Shown here: piece after piece, positions 18,519 through 26,711 of the stretch
Layout of the letters: each line of letters opens with the position of its first letter
Numbering within the stretch: position 1 is the first letter of the stretch
Source of the DNA: Mesobacillus campisalis
GTDB taxonomy: Bacteria; Bacillota; Bacilli; Bacillales; Cytobacillaceae
Length of the DNA: 64,000 nucleotides
NCBI RefSeq assembly: GCF_000986785.1
Contig: NZ_LAYY01000001.1
Location: 62,001-126,000 of the forward strand
Reading direction: 5' to 3'
Position numbers and translations under genes: made by a program
Notes under the pieces: generated by a model
Database searches by the model: none
Seen by the model: only the letters and a program-made list of their open reading frames with translations
Told to the model about the DNA's origin: nothing

Positions 18519-18989
18519 TTATTCGGTTGTCTCAAGGGACGCCTCGACAGCAGGGCTGATTTCGTGATGAGGGTAATTAATCTGTTCCTCGAATTCCACC
18601 CAATCCAGATTGGACATCAGCAGCAGGTAGCGTCTCCCGCTGGCAGGGTCACTGATAATAATATGGTCCCGGCCGGCCGTTTCAACGCGCCCGCGGTATA
18701 CCATTGCATTCCATCTGCTGTTGCCTTGATAAGTAAAATAGAAGGTACCTACCTTCCCTTTGTTGAAGCGCAGGATGTTTTCGATAAAAGATTCTTCCAC
18801 TGCTCCCATTGGAAGACCCTGCCCAGTTCCCATCGGAACCACCGGGACGGAAAATGTGGGACCAGAGTGCGCTCCGGCAGGGAAGCCAGCAGGTTGTGTT
18901 TGTTGCGCCGGCATGGTCCGCATCATGGATGCCGGAGAAAAACCAGAATGATAATTCATTGGATAAAAATAAGAGTCTCCAAAAGTCAT
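18519..18989 (-). CDS. gerQ: Spore coat protein GerQ
   Basis: About 156 residues. A Pro/Gly/Met-rich N-terminal half precedes the conserved GerQ domain (ENILRFNKGKVGTFYFTY, AGRDHIIISDPASGRRYLLLM). GerQ is an inner coat protein crosslinked by transglutaminase during sporulation and needed to localise the lytic enzyme CwlJ. The ATG at 18989 has GGAG eleven bases upstream. It follows cwlJ by 23 bases, the same order as in B. subtilis, and implies mother-cell expression. No sporulation promoter was confidently identified. Confidence 0.93.
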   Translation of the reverse strand: MTFGDSYFYPMNYHSGFSPASMMRTMPAQQTQPAGFPAGAHSGPTFSVPVVPMGTGQGLPMGAVEESFIENILRFNKGKVGTFYFTYQGNSRWNAMVYRGRVETAGRDHIIISDPASGRRYLLLMSNLDWVEFEEQINYPHHEISPAVEASLETTE

Positions 18990-19012
18990 GGGAAGCTCAG
19001 CTCCTTTTTCTG

Positions 19013-19489
19013 TTATCGGTAAAATTCTGGGCAGTAGCCCGGTACGGCAACATAGAAACAATGATTTTTATGCGCATGTTCAAACACCGTCATCGGGGAT
19101 CTTGGCATCGTGGGGGTACAAGGTTCCCGGTAGGTCTTTCCCGGACTGGGATTGAAAAACCATAAGTTCATCCTCGCGCGGGGGTGCCGGTAACCCTGAA
19201 GCAAATCCCTGGCTCTACGGAGGTCCTCCTCATCGGGTCGCTGTGTATACAAGGATCCATTCAAGACAGGCTCAAAATGTGGAATTCCAGTCCCAGGGAT
19301 GGTTTGATAAATGGCATGCCTAATATTGCGCAAATTTTTGAAATCCGGAGCACAATCTGCTTCCACCCGATTGGCTACAACCGTACCTACCATCGTCATC
19401 CCCAGAGGACCTTCACCGATTGCTTCCGCAAGCATAAGCCTAGCCAACGCATCCACGTCACGCTCGGTATGTTTTATTCTCCTTCCCAA
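19013..19489 (-). CDS. cwlJ: Spore cortex-lytic cell wall hydrolase CwlJ
   Basis: 158 residues forming a Hydrolase_2 (SleB/CwlJ) domain: LARLMLAEAIGEGPLGMTMVGTVVANRV, with Glu as the likely catalytic acid, and a C terminus ending HKNHCFYVAVPGYCPEFYR. No signal peptide is present, as expected for CwlJ, which is made in the mother cell and placed in the coat. It degrades cortex peptidoglycan in germination, notably with Ca-dipicolinate. The start is TTG with GGGGGTGAG upstream. The operon with gerQ supports CwlJ over SleB. Confidence 0.92.
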   Translation of the reverse strand: MGRRIKHTERDVDALARLMLAEAIGEGPLGMTMVGTVVANRVEADCAPDFKNLRNIRHAIYQTIPGTGIPHFEPVLNGSLYTQRPDEEDLRRARDLLQGYRHPRARMNLWFFNPSPGKTYREPCTPTMPRSPMTVFEHAHKNHCFYVAVPGYCPEFYR

Positions 19490-19673
19490 CTTCTCACCCC
19501 CTTCAGCCTATACAAGTAACTTATTGCCCGATGCCGAGTTTGGTAACTTGCCTATCAGCCCAAAAAGCGAATTTGACCTTACGAGGGTTGGACAAAAATT
19601 TGTCCTATTCTCCCCTGCGATTTTCATTCAATTTTTATACAATTAGCATAGAAACCAAGAAAGGAAGTCGATT

Positions 19674-20582
19674 ATGATCCTCAAAGAACGAAAGGAATCA
19701 GATGAACTGCTGACTATGCGCTATTTAAACACGAGGATGCAGTTAACAGAAAAAGACAAAAGCCGATATTTCAAACTTGAAAAAGGCTATGAAGGCGAAG
19801 TTAAGTTTGACACGCTGGCGGAAAATATTTTAGAGGAGAGGTACATCTTAAATGACATGCTGCTTGAGGTAAATAACTCGTATTTTCAGATTGACTCCAC
19901 CATTGTCTCGCAAGGGGTTATTTATCTATTGGATATTAAAAATTTTGAAGGAGATTATTTCCTGGATTCAGACAAATTTTACAGCGTGGCATCCGGCCGC
20001 GAATATAAGAATCCGCTTGATCAATTAAAAAGGAGCACTACCCTGTTCCGCCATCTGCTGCAAATCCACAGGCTACATTACCTCGTTGAAAGCTTCGTTA
20101 TTTTCATCAACCAGGAATTCACTCTATACCAAGCCCCAATGAACCAGCCCTTGATTCTGCCCACCCAGGTAAATCGTTTTTTAAAAGAGTTCGATAAAAC
20201 CCCTTCCAAGCTGGATGATGGCCACAAAAAACTTTCCCAAAAATTAATGACTCTCCACCAGCCTAAAAATCCTTTTTCCGCAACACCAGCCTATGAATAC
20301 AGCCAGGTGAAAAAAGGATGTTACTGTAAAACGTGCAAATCGTTTAAGGTTTATATTGTCAATTACCATTTGGTATGTGAGAACTGCGGAGGACAGGAAA
20401 AAATTGAACATGCTATTTTAAGGCATATGGAGGAATTTAAGCTGCTTTTCCCTGATCGAAACATTACCACCCATAGCATCTATGAGTGGTGTCAAACTGG
20501 TCTTAATGAAAAGACAATTCGCCGGATCATGAAGAAGAACTTTACCGCTTTCGGGAATACTAGGGATACATATTATAAGTAG
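19674..20582 (+). CDS. NERD-domain protein with zinc ribbon
   Basis: 302 residues. A NERD (nuclease-related) domain occupies about residues 35-150 (GYEGEVKFDTLAENI, LLDIKNFEGDYFL, NPLDQLKRSTTLFRHLL). A four-cysteine zinc ribbon follows (CYCKTCKSFKVYIVNYHLVCENCGG), then a C-terminal helical region that may be a small DNA-binding head (GLNEKTIRRIMKKNF). NERD proteins are thought to act on nucleic acid, but their role in Bacillus is not known. AAGGAAG precedes the ATG. Confidence 0.82.
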   Translation: MILKERKESDELLTMRYLNTRMQLTEKDKSRYFKLEKGYEGEVKFDTLAENILEERYILNDMLLEVNNSYFQIDSTIVSQGVIYLLDIKNFEGDYFLDSDKFYSVASGREYKNPLDQLKRSTTLFRHLLQIHRLHYLVESFVIFINQEFTLYQAPMNQPLILPTQVNRFLKEFDKTPSKLDDGHKKLSQKLMTLHQPKNPFSATPAYEYSQVKKGCYCKTCKSFKVYIVNYHLVCENCGGQEKIEHAILRHMEEFKLLFPDRNITTHSIYEWCQTGLNEKTIRRIMKKNFTAFGNTRDTYYK

Positions 20583-20641
20583 GATGCTCTGGGGCCCGGG
20601 GTGTATGATTGCGAGTTTTAGGGGCCTTGAAGGGATTTTCA

Positions 20642-20810
20642 TTCGGACTCGATCCTCAGGTTTTTGCTTCGGCCTGTCCGAATCAAGACTTCTTTCGGAC
20701 TCGATGCCACGGTTCCAGCTCCATCCTGTCCGATTACGGACTGTTTTCGGACTCCGCGCCCAGATTTCAGCAGCATCTTGTCCTAATACGATCTGATTTC
20801 GGACAAGATG
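20642..20810. repeat. Diverged 52-bp hairpin repeat array (three units)
   Basis: Repeat cores begin at 20677, 20729 and 20781, exactly 52 bases apart, with TTCGGAC following each and a partial unit at 20642. The sequence has drifted from the 7603-8025 array but keeps the period and the TCCGA...TCGGA pairing. It lies between the convergent NERD and LarA-like genes. The 300-base gap holds nothing else except the terminator. Confidence 0.82.
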
Positions 20811-20844
20811 CCTTCCTTTCAGGACCAAAAGAATCCCGCACCAC

Positions 20845-20876
20845 AAAAAAAACAGCTCCCGCCCAGGAAGCTGTTT
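20845..20876 (-). terminator. Terminator of the larA-like gene
   Basis: On the minus strand AACAGCTTCC, loop, GGGAGCTGTT followed by a T run. Confidence 0.85.
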
Positions 20877-20883
20877 TCCACTA

Positions 20884-22137
20884 TTACATTGGCAGGAAAT
20901 ACCCATTTTCATCAAACTTCATTTCCTGCAAATCCTCTAGTACTTCAATATTTTTTTGATCTTTCAGCTCGTTAAAAATCACTTCGGACACGTATAACTC
21001 CCCGATATGGAGGGTATTTGGAATCCGTACAATCCTGGCCTCTTCCGCAGCTACGCCCCAAGTGGCACGGAGCGCCGCTTTTAATGCTTCCTGGTCATTG
21101 TCGAGGACAATTGGGATTGCAGCACGGGCTAAAAACGTACTGGTGACCACATTCTCATTCATCGTTTTCAAATCGATTTTTTCGTATAAACGCTGTGTCG
21201 TCAAATCGGCCAAACCGATTCCCAGGGCATTCCCGTGGCTGGCCTCACTCAGATTGGAAGCTATCACATATTTCACGCTAGGCTTTTTCGGCTCTTCCAC
21301 ACCCAGTACGCGAATGCGGCCGATGATATTCGTATCCATGCCGGTGCCGCTGTAGTTTTTCCCGATTTCGTCGACAACGAGGATGTCCATATCCTCAACC
21401 GGCAGGCTTGGCATCAGCTTAAACGCTTGCTTCAGCAGTTCACGCTCACGCTTTTCAATTTCGTCCGGTTCAATCGCCTCAATGATCGCTGTTTCTTCAT
21501 GGGCGTTCTCCACAATCCCAACTCCGAACAGGGTATTGGAATTCGCGATCGCGACTTTTCCCACCTCAGGCATCATTTCACTGATTCCTTTGATGCCGTA
21601 AGTATGTAAAGCCAGCGCCTGTTTATGTTTGCCCATCCCAATGGACGCCATTTTCAGGATTCCACTTTCTATTTTATTCTTAAAATCAGTATGCGGCTTA
21701 ATCCGGCCCATGACGATGATGCCATCCGCCTTATTCGCATGCTGGTCGATATAAACAGGTACCCCTTCAGAGGTTTCGCCAATTACATCCACTTCCATGG
21801 AGGAACGGATTTCGCAGCCGGTGGATTCTTCGGTCACCCCAAGCCCTTCCAGCACCTCGATTTGCCCTTCAGCAGTCGCTCCGCCATGACTTCCCATAGC
21901 CGGAATAATGAACGGGGTTGCGCCTCTTTTCTTGATTTCCTCTGCGACACTTTTGACAATCAGCGGGATATTGTTAATCCCCCGACTTCCCACTGTAATC
22001 GCAATTTCCATCCCAGGCTTGATTTTTTCGTCAGCCTTAACAGCAGCAAATTGTTCTGCAATCGCAGCAGGGATGTTCTCCAGACTCTCAACGTGAAAAT
22101 GTTGTCTTATTTTGGCCATTTTAGGAAAAGACATCAT
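20884..22137 (-). CDS. LarA-family nickel-pincer racemase/epimerase
   Basis: 417 residues of the lactate racemase-like (DUF2088) superfamily. ITVGSRGINN, PAMGSHGGATAEGQ and GRIKPHTDFKNKIESGILKM contain His and Lys residues of the kind that bind the nickel-pincer nucleotide, though exact equivalents of the LarA ligands need an alignment. LarA-type enzymes invert the alpha-carbon of 2-hydroxyacids by hydride transfer. It is last in a unit with a DUF1537 kinase and PdxA2, and larE for cofactor synthesis is nearby, so the substrate is probably a four-carbon sugar acid rather than lactate. Starts at 22137 and 22134 are equally plausible. Confidence 0.82.
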   Translation of the reverse strand: MMSFPKMAKIRQHFHVESLENIPAAIAEQFAAVKADEKIKPGMEIAITVGSRGINNIPLIVKSVAEEIKKRGATPFIIPAMGSHGGATAEGQIEVLEGLGVTEESTGCEIRSSMEVDVIGETSEGVPVYIDQHANKADGIIVMGRIKPHTDFKNKIESGILKMASIGMGKHKQALALHTYGIKGISEMMPEVGKVAIANSNTLFGVGIVENAHEETAIIEAIEPDEIEKRERELLKQAFKLMPSLPVEDMDILVVDEIGKNYSGTGMDTNIIGRIRVLGVEEPKKPSVKYVIASNLSEASHGNALGIGLADLTTQRLYEKIDLKTMNENVVTSTFLARAAIPIVLDNDQEALKAALRATWGVAAEEARIVRIPNTLHIGELYVSEVIFNELKDQKNIEVLEDLQEMKFDENGYFLPM

Positions 22138-22151
22138 CCAACTCCCCTTTC

Positions 22152-22197
22152 GAAATAATAAAAAGGCAGCAAGAGGCCTTGCAGACCCCTTGCTTCC
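22152..22197 (-). terminator. Terminator-like hairpin between pdxA2 and the larA-like gene
   Basis: On the minus strand AGCAAGGGG, a loop and CCTCTTGCT, then GCCTTTTTATT. It may reduce read-through from pdxA2 into the larA-like gene, acting as an internal attenuator. Confidence 0.6.
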
Positions 22198-22209
22198 ATT
22201 TTCTGTTCC

Positions 22210-23217
22210 TTAAGATAATTGATCCGGAGCCAATTCAATTGCCATGCGGATCGCTTCTTTTAATGACAGCTCATCGGCAATGTTTTTACCGGCGATATCA
22301 AAAGCGGTTCCGTGGTCAACGCTTGTACGGATGGTTGGCAGGCCGACCGTAATATTGACGCCAGCTTCAAGGCCCAATACTTTGATTGGTCCATGCCCCT
22401 GGTCATGGTACTGGGCAACCACGATATCAAAGTCGCCGCGCTTCGCTCTGAAGAATAGGGTATCAGCTGGAAGCGGACCTTGCACATCGATTCCCTCTGC
22501 CTGGGCTTTTTCAATAGCCGGAACGATTTTTTCTTCTTCTTCGCCATTTCCGAACAGGCCGTTTTCGCCGGCATGCGGGTTGATGCCGCATACAGCGATG
22601 CGCGGATTTTGAATGCCTGCTTTCTTCAGCGTATCATGTGCAAGCTTGATGACTGTATATTGACGTTCAGGGTTAATTTTATTAATCGCATCCATCAATC
22701 CAATATGGGTTGTAACATGGATGACTCTAAGGCCTGGTGCAGAAAGCATCATGGCGAAATCCTTTGTACCAGTAAGTTCGGCAAGGATTTCCGTATGGCC
22801 AGGATAGATATGGCCCGCTTTATGAAGAGCTTCCTTGTTTAGTGGTGCAGTACAGATTCCCTGGATTTTTTGTTCATTTGCAAATCCGATAGCCTTTTCC
22901 AAATAGCGGAACGCCGCATTTCCTGCCTCGGAGGAAACCTGTCCCCAAGGAAGGTCCTCAGAAACGAGATTAAGGTCAAGGATGTCAATCGTACCTGCCT
23001 GGTACTTGCCTTCTTCCGGATTTGAAATGCTGTTCAGTTCCAGATTGATATTGGTAACTTCCAACGCTCTTTTTAAAATTTTAAGGTCGCCGATCACGAA
23101 TGGAGAGCAGTTCTCATAAATCTTTTCGTCATTCAAGGATTTTACGATAATTTCCGGGCCGACTCCTGAAGGATCCCCCATTGTAATTGCGATTGTTGGT
23201 TTAGTTGTAGCCATCAT
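22210..23217 (-). CDS. pdxA2: 4-phospho-D-threonate 3-dehydrogenase (PdxA2)
   Basis: 335 residues of the PdxA family. AITMGDPSGVGPEI opens the protein. Metal-ligand histidines are seen in YPGHTEILAELTG, CGINPHAGENGLFG and YHDQGHGPIK. Classical PdxA acts in pyridoxine synthesis, but PdxA2 next to a DUF1537 kinase oxidises 4-phosphothreonate or 4-phosphoerythronate and the product decarboxylates to dihydroxyacetone phosphate. The DUF1537 neighbour 85 bases upstream favours this catabolic role. A GGGAGG site lies five bases before the first ATG. Confidence 0.87.
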   Translation of the reverse strand: MMATTKPTIAITMGDPSGVGPEIIVKSLNDEKIYENCSPFVIGDLKILKRALEVTNINLELNSISNPEEGKYQAGTIDILDLNLVSEDLPWGQVSSEAGNAAFRYLEKAIGFANEQKIQGICTAPLNKEALHKAGHIYPGHTEILAELTGTKDFAMMLSAPGLRVIHVTTHIGLMDAINKINPERQYTVIKLAHDTLKKAGIQNPRIAVCGINPHAGENGLFGNGEEEEKIVPAIEKAQAEGIDVQGPLPADTLFFRAKRGDFDIVVAQYHDQGHGPIKVLGLEAGVNITVGLPTIRTSVDHGTAFDIAGKNIADELSLKEAIRMAIELAPDQLS

Positions 23218-23302
23218 AGTTTCCTCCCATTTTCTCGTCTCATAAGTTCTCGCATCTGCTCCTGAAAGAAAGATGCTGTATATAGCCTGATTGGTTCACC
23301 CA

Positions 23303-24613
23303 TCAGCTTTTAACATGTGAATCAGCTTGCGTAAGGGTTTGAAGTGCCTTGGCAAAGGCCTTTTCGGTTCCAAAGGCACCTGCTTTTGTCACCAGTGGAA
23401 GGCCGTCAAAGGAGCCGCCGAACAACTTCCCGTAAGGAATTCCGGCTTCCACTTCCCCAATTACCCGTATCCCTTCACCGTTTAACACCTTGCACGCCTC
23501 TCCGGCAATATCACCGCCTGTGAGGACAGCTCCGCAGATGCTCCGACTTTCAATTAATCTGCCGGCAATTTCCCCCATAGCCTCAGCAATGGTGTGGCCC
23601 ACTTCGAAGTTGGTCAGGCCCAGGGTTTGCTGGAGCTCCTTGACTTTAGCGATTGTCTCCTGCCTGCGGTCGGTGCTGACCACCAAATCGCCTTTATCAA
23701 GCAGTTCCTGGCCAGTTTTCACAATGCGCTCAATTTCTAGTTTTCGCTTATTTGCAAAAAAGAATTCCTCTGGAGATAGAACAATTTCTGCAACATGATT
23801 GGTTTCTTTTAAATATTGAATCTGATCCTCAGTGATGGACTTGACACTTCCAGCCACCAAGAGCACCGGATCCCGTTCACCCGCTTGGGGAGCTGCTTCC
23901 GGCTCCTGGCTCTCATCAGTGCCGAAAAGATGATAGGCAATTCCCGCCGAGCCAACCCAAAGGGCCTTTTTCTCCAGGGATTCGGCAGCTTCAACGATAA
24001 TCTCAAGGTCTTCATCAGCCGCTGCGTCCACAATAATGATGTTCGAACCCTCGCCTGAAGACACATTCTTCATGACTTGGGATAGATGGTTTTTACCTTT
24101 TTTGACATCATCAATCGAAATCAGCTGAACTTCCCGCTTGCTTTGCTCCTGCAGCAATTTTGGCAGATAGCTTTCTTTTACAGGGCAAGCAGGATCATGT
24201 GCAATTTCTGTTTCTTCCAGCAAGACACCATTCACATAGTGCTTCCCTTGGACGGTCGTTCGATTGCTCTTAGGAAAAGCCGGAACCACAAATGAAGTCG
24301 TATAATTAAAAACATCCATGACCGCATCAATCTCAGGTCCGATATTTCCCCTCATGGTGGAATCAATCTTTTTGAAGATATTGCCGGCACCCAGGTTTTC
24401 TAATTGTCGCGATAGTTGATAAACGGCCTCATATGCCTGTTCTGCACCTAAGGCACGGCTGTCTGAATTTAAAACAATCACATCCTCATTAAAATGGGAT
24501 GGCTGCAATTGTGTATGTGCAAATAATACGGTTGTATTCAGCCCTTTTTTGGCAAATTGGACGCCTGTATCATTAGCTCCTGTTAAGTCATCGGCGATAA
24601 CAGCTAGTTTCAC
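23303..24613 (-). CDS. Four-carbon acid sugar kinase (DUF1537; DtnK/OtnK type)
   Basis: 436 residues. The N-terminal substrate domain starts KLAVIADDLTGANDTGVQFAKKG and the C-terminal nucleotide domain contains VLTGGDIAGEACKVLNGEG. DUF1537 proteins phosphorylate threonate or erythronate at O4 using ATP. The start chosen is GTG at 24613, which follows a GGGGGGAG site. The frame extends to 24682 without one. It leads the unit with pdxA2 and the larA-like gene. Upstream lie two GTTGC-N5-GCAAC sites and a weak cre-like TGCAAAACGCTTACA (24749-24763). Confidence 0.88.
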   Translation of the reverse strand: MKLAVIADDLTGANDTGVQFAKKGLNTTVLFAHTQLQPSHFNEDVIVLNSDSRALGAEQAYEAVYQLSRQLENLGAGNIFKKIDSTMRGNIGPEIDAVMDVFNYTTSFVVPAFPKSNRTTVQGKHYVNGVLLEETEIAHDPACPVKESYLPKLLQEQSKREVQLISIDDVKKGKNHLSQVMKNVSSGEGSNIIIVDAAADEDLEIIVEAAESLEKKALWVGSAGIAYHLFGTDESQEPEAAPQAGERDPVLLVAGSVKSITEDQIQYLKETNHVAEIVLSPEEFFFANKRKLEIERIVKTGQELLDKGDLVVSTDRRQETIAKVKELQQTLGLTNFEVGHTIAEAMGEIAGRLIESRSICGAVLTGGDIAGEACKVLNGEGIRVIGEVEAGIPYGKLFGGSFDGLPLVTKAGAFGTEKAFAKALQTLTQADSHVKS

Positions 24614-24783
24614 CTGCTCTCCCCCCTTTACTCTGTGATCCTGTTTGTTTAGTGTGCAATTTCGCTCATAATGTCTATGCATGGATTTATTACCCTTATT
24701 AGATCTGAAGCAAGAACGGCTTTTTTAAATTGGGTTTTCTGTTTCACATGCAAAACGCTTACATACATAGTGTAAATTAAAAC

Positions 24784-24848
24784 GTTGCATTAAGCAATAC
24801 TTAAGTGTAACTTTTTATTTTTATTTTGATAACGTTGCTTTTTGCAAC
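24784..24848. promoter_or_regulatory. Pair of GTTGC-N5-GCAAC operators
   Basis: GTTGCATTAAGCAAT (24784-24798) and GTTGCTTTTTGCAAC (24834-24848) are inverted repeats with five-base spacers, set 50 bases apart, about 170-235 bases upstream of the DUF1537 start. Similar sites lie before larE and gntP, so they are likely binding sites of the PrpR-type regulator encoded next door. Confidence 0.6.
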
Positions 24849-24865
24849 AAAGCGGCATAATAAAA

Positions 24866-24891
24866 ACGCAAGCTATTCTTTCAGCTTGCGC
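24866..24891 (-). terminator. Terminator overlapping the end of the regulator gene
   Basis: On the minus strand CGCAAGCT, loop, AGCTTGCG and TTTTTATT. The left arm contains the last codons of the regulator. It separates the larE-regulator unit from the kinase unit. Confidence 0.85.
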
Positions 24892-26648
24892 CATAATGTA
24901 GAACGGTTTATTCCCAAACGTTTAGCCGCCTTGGACTGGTTCAGTCCTTCCTCTTCCAGAACTTTCGCAATCACCTGTTTTTCAATTTCTTCAAGTGTAC
25001 CGCTTAAATCAACGGGTGTGAGGGCGTCGTTCTTCTTGTCTTGTTGCTCCAGCTGGTTAAAAAGATCAACTACTTCTTCCTTCTCGATATAATAGGCATG
25101 AGATTGTAAGAATAGCTGTTCAATCACTTGCCTCAGCTGTTCCACATTTCCCGGCCAGTCATAGTGAATGAGTTTATCGAGGGCATCCTGCCGTATCCCG
25201 ACGACTCCGTTGCCGTATTTCGGATGAAGCTCCGAGATAAACACATGCACCAGATCCTCGATATCCTGCCTTCGTTGCCTTAGCGGCGGGATGTGGATGG
25301 TTAATGCTGCCAAAGAATGATACAAATCGGGGTAAAACTCCCCGCTGCTCACTTTTTCTGCGATGTCATCCCTGGAGGAAACCAGCCATTTCAGGTTGTT
25401 ACTGCCCTCCATCTGCAGAATGGCATGGAGTTCTTTTTGTATATAGGAGCTCATTTTATCAACGTTCTTCAGGAACAAGACCCCGTTGCTGTATTTATGG
25501 AAAAAAGCTTCGTTTAGCAGGTCCTTAAGCTGGTCCCGCTTTAATCGTTCTCCGTGGAGGATGATAAAAGGTCCATTGCCTTGCTCCCTTTTTAAATAGA
25601 TGGAGTGGGCTGCCACACTTTTCCGAGTTCCCTTTTCGCCAAAAATCCATACAGGGTCTTTCATGGTGCTGTATTCATCTATTTGCTGCAGCACCCGCTG
25701 AAAGGCTTCGCTTTTTCCCGTCATTGGAATATACGGAACAGACATATGAAGCTCGATGGCACTCAGATCCCGATCAATGCCTTGAACATTTTCCTGATTG
25801 AAATTTGTTTTATTCATCATGATGATCGTGTGGCGATCCATGGTGCATGTAGAAATGTTCCAGAATCCCTCATTAAGATGAAGTGTTTTAGTGATTTTGT
25901 CATTGGAGATGAGGCTTTCCTGGAGCAGCTGCTTCATTCCTGGCAAATTCCTCAGTTTTCCCCATTGGAATTCCTTGTAAAACGTTTCATTTGTATACAC
26001 AAGGTTCTCTTCTTGATCCATAACCGCAATAGCCTGCCCGCCGCAATCCAGAAGATGTTTATAGAATGAAACATCCTTCTGCAGGCGCGAATAGATGCGG
26101 TATGACCTTCTCGTTTGTTCAAAGGCATCCAAAATGGCTTCTTTTCCAGAGGTGATCAGCACCCCTGTCAAGCCTAGCTCCCTGGCAGCCTGGACTGTGA
26201 CCACGTCCCCGATGACCACTTCGCAATCAAGCTTTTTGAGACCCGTTAAAATTTCTTTGACTTCTGTTTCTTTGGTGATGGTCAATGTTTCGATGTCAAA
26301 GTCCAGCAGTTTGCAAATCGTTGACGCGCCATGCGTGATATTGGAGAAGCCCACAATCGCCGCTTTTCGGGAAAATCCTTTCACAAGGGTTAAAATGCGA
26401 AGCACATCATACCCCGATACCTGGATGTCAATCACCGGGATGGATACAGCCTCCTGTATCAGCGAAGCTGTACCACCGCGGCTGATAATCACATGATAGC
26501 CTTCATGTTCAGCCTCCCGTGCAATCGCAGCTCCTTCCTGCAGGTTCCCAAGCTCAATATGCAGCTGGATATCTTCAACTTCCTGAGCAACTTCTTTCAT
26601 CATTTCATACAGCCCCTCATACGGGACGATAGCCAATGCTTTAATCAT
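24873..26648 (-). CDS. PrpR-type regulator with a degenerate sigma-54 AAA+ domain
   Basis: About 591 residues. A PrpR_N sensor domain (about 1-170) is followed by a PAS-like segment (about 195-300, ending ISTCTMDRHTIIMMN). An AAA+ domain comes next (about 310-520), then a Fis-type helix-turn-helix (NQSKAAKRLGINRSTLWRKLKE). The AAA+ part is atypical. Walker A reads GEKGTRKS, the Walker B acidic pair is lost (VLFLKNVDKM where LFLDEI is usual), and the loop carrying GAFTGA is absent. It therefore probably does not remodel sigma-54 polymerase and works as a ligand-responsive DNA-binding protein. The start at 26648 (MIKALAIVPYEG) is preferred over 26672. Confidence 0.85.
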   Translation of the reverse strand: MIKALAIVPYEGLYEMMKEVAQEVEDIQLHIELGNLQEGAAIAREAEHEGYHVIISRGGTASLIQEAVSIPVIDIQVSGYDVLRILTLVKGFSRKAAIVGFSNITHGASTICKLLDFDIETLTITKETEVKEILTGLKKLDCEVVIGDVVTVQAARELGLTGVLITSGKEAILDAFEQTRRSYRIYSRLQKDVSFYKHLLDCGGQAIAVMDQEENLVYTNETFYKEFQWGKLRNLPGMKQLLQESLISNDKITKTLHLNEGFWNISTCTMDRHTIIMMNKTNFNQENVQGIDRDLSAIELHMSVPYIPMTGKSEAFQRVLQQIDEYSTMKDPVWIFGEKGTRKSVAAHSIYLKREQGNGPFIILHGERLKRDQLKDLLNEAFFHKYSNGVLFLKNVDKMSSYIQKELHAILQMEGSNNLKWLVSSRDDIAEKVSSGEFYPDLYHSLAALTIHIPPLRQRRQDIEDLVHVFISELHPKYGNGVVGIRQDALDKLIHYDWPGNVEQLRQVIEQLFLQSHAYYIEKEEVVDLFNQLEQQDKKNDALTPVDLSGTLEEIEKQVIAKVLEEEGLNQSKAAKRLGINRSTLWRKLKE

Positions 26649-26711
26649 GTTCCAACTCACCCTTTGCTGCACAAATCATCTATGCTTCCTTTTCCTAAAA
26701 CTTCTCTTTGG

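Noticed and set aside
22210-23217. PdxA of vitamin B6 synthesis
   Set aside because: The adjacent DUF1537 kinase and LarA-like genes indicate the catabolic PdxA2 group. Bacillaceae normally make B6 by PdxST.
24613-24870. Sigma-54 (-24/-12) promoter upstream of the DUF1537 gene
   Set aside because: TTGC triplets occur, but none has a matching GG at the right distance, and the neighbouring regulator lacks GAFTGA.
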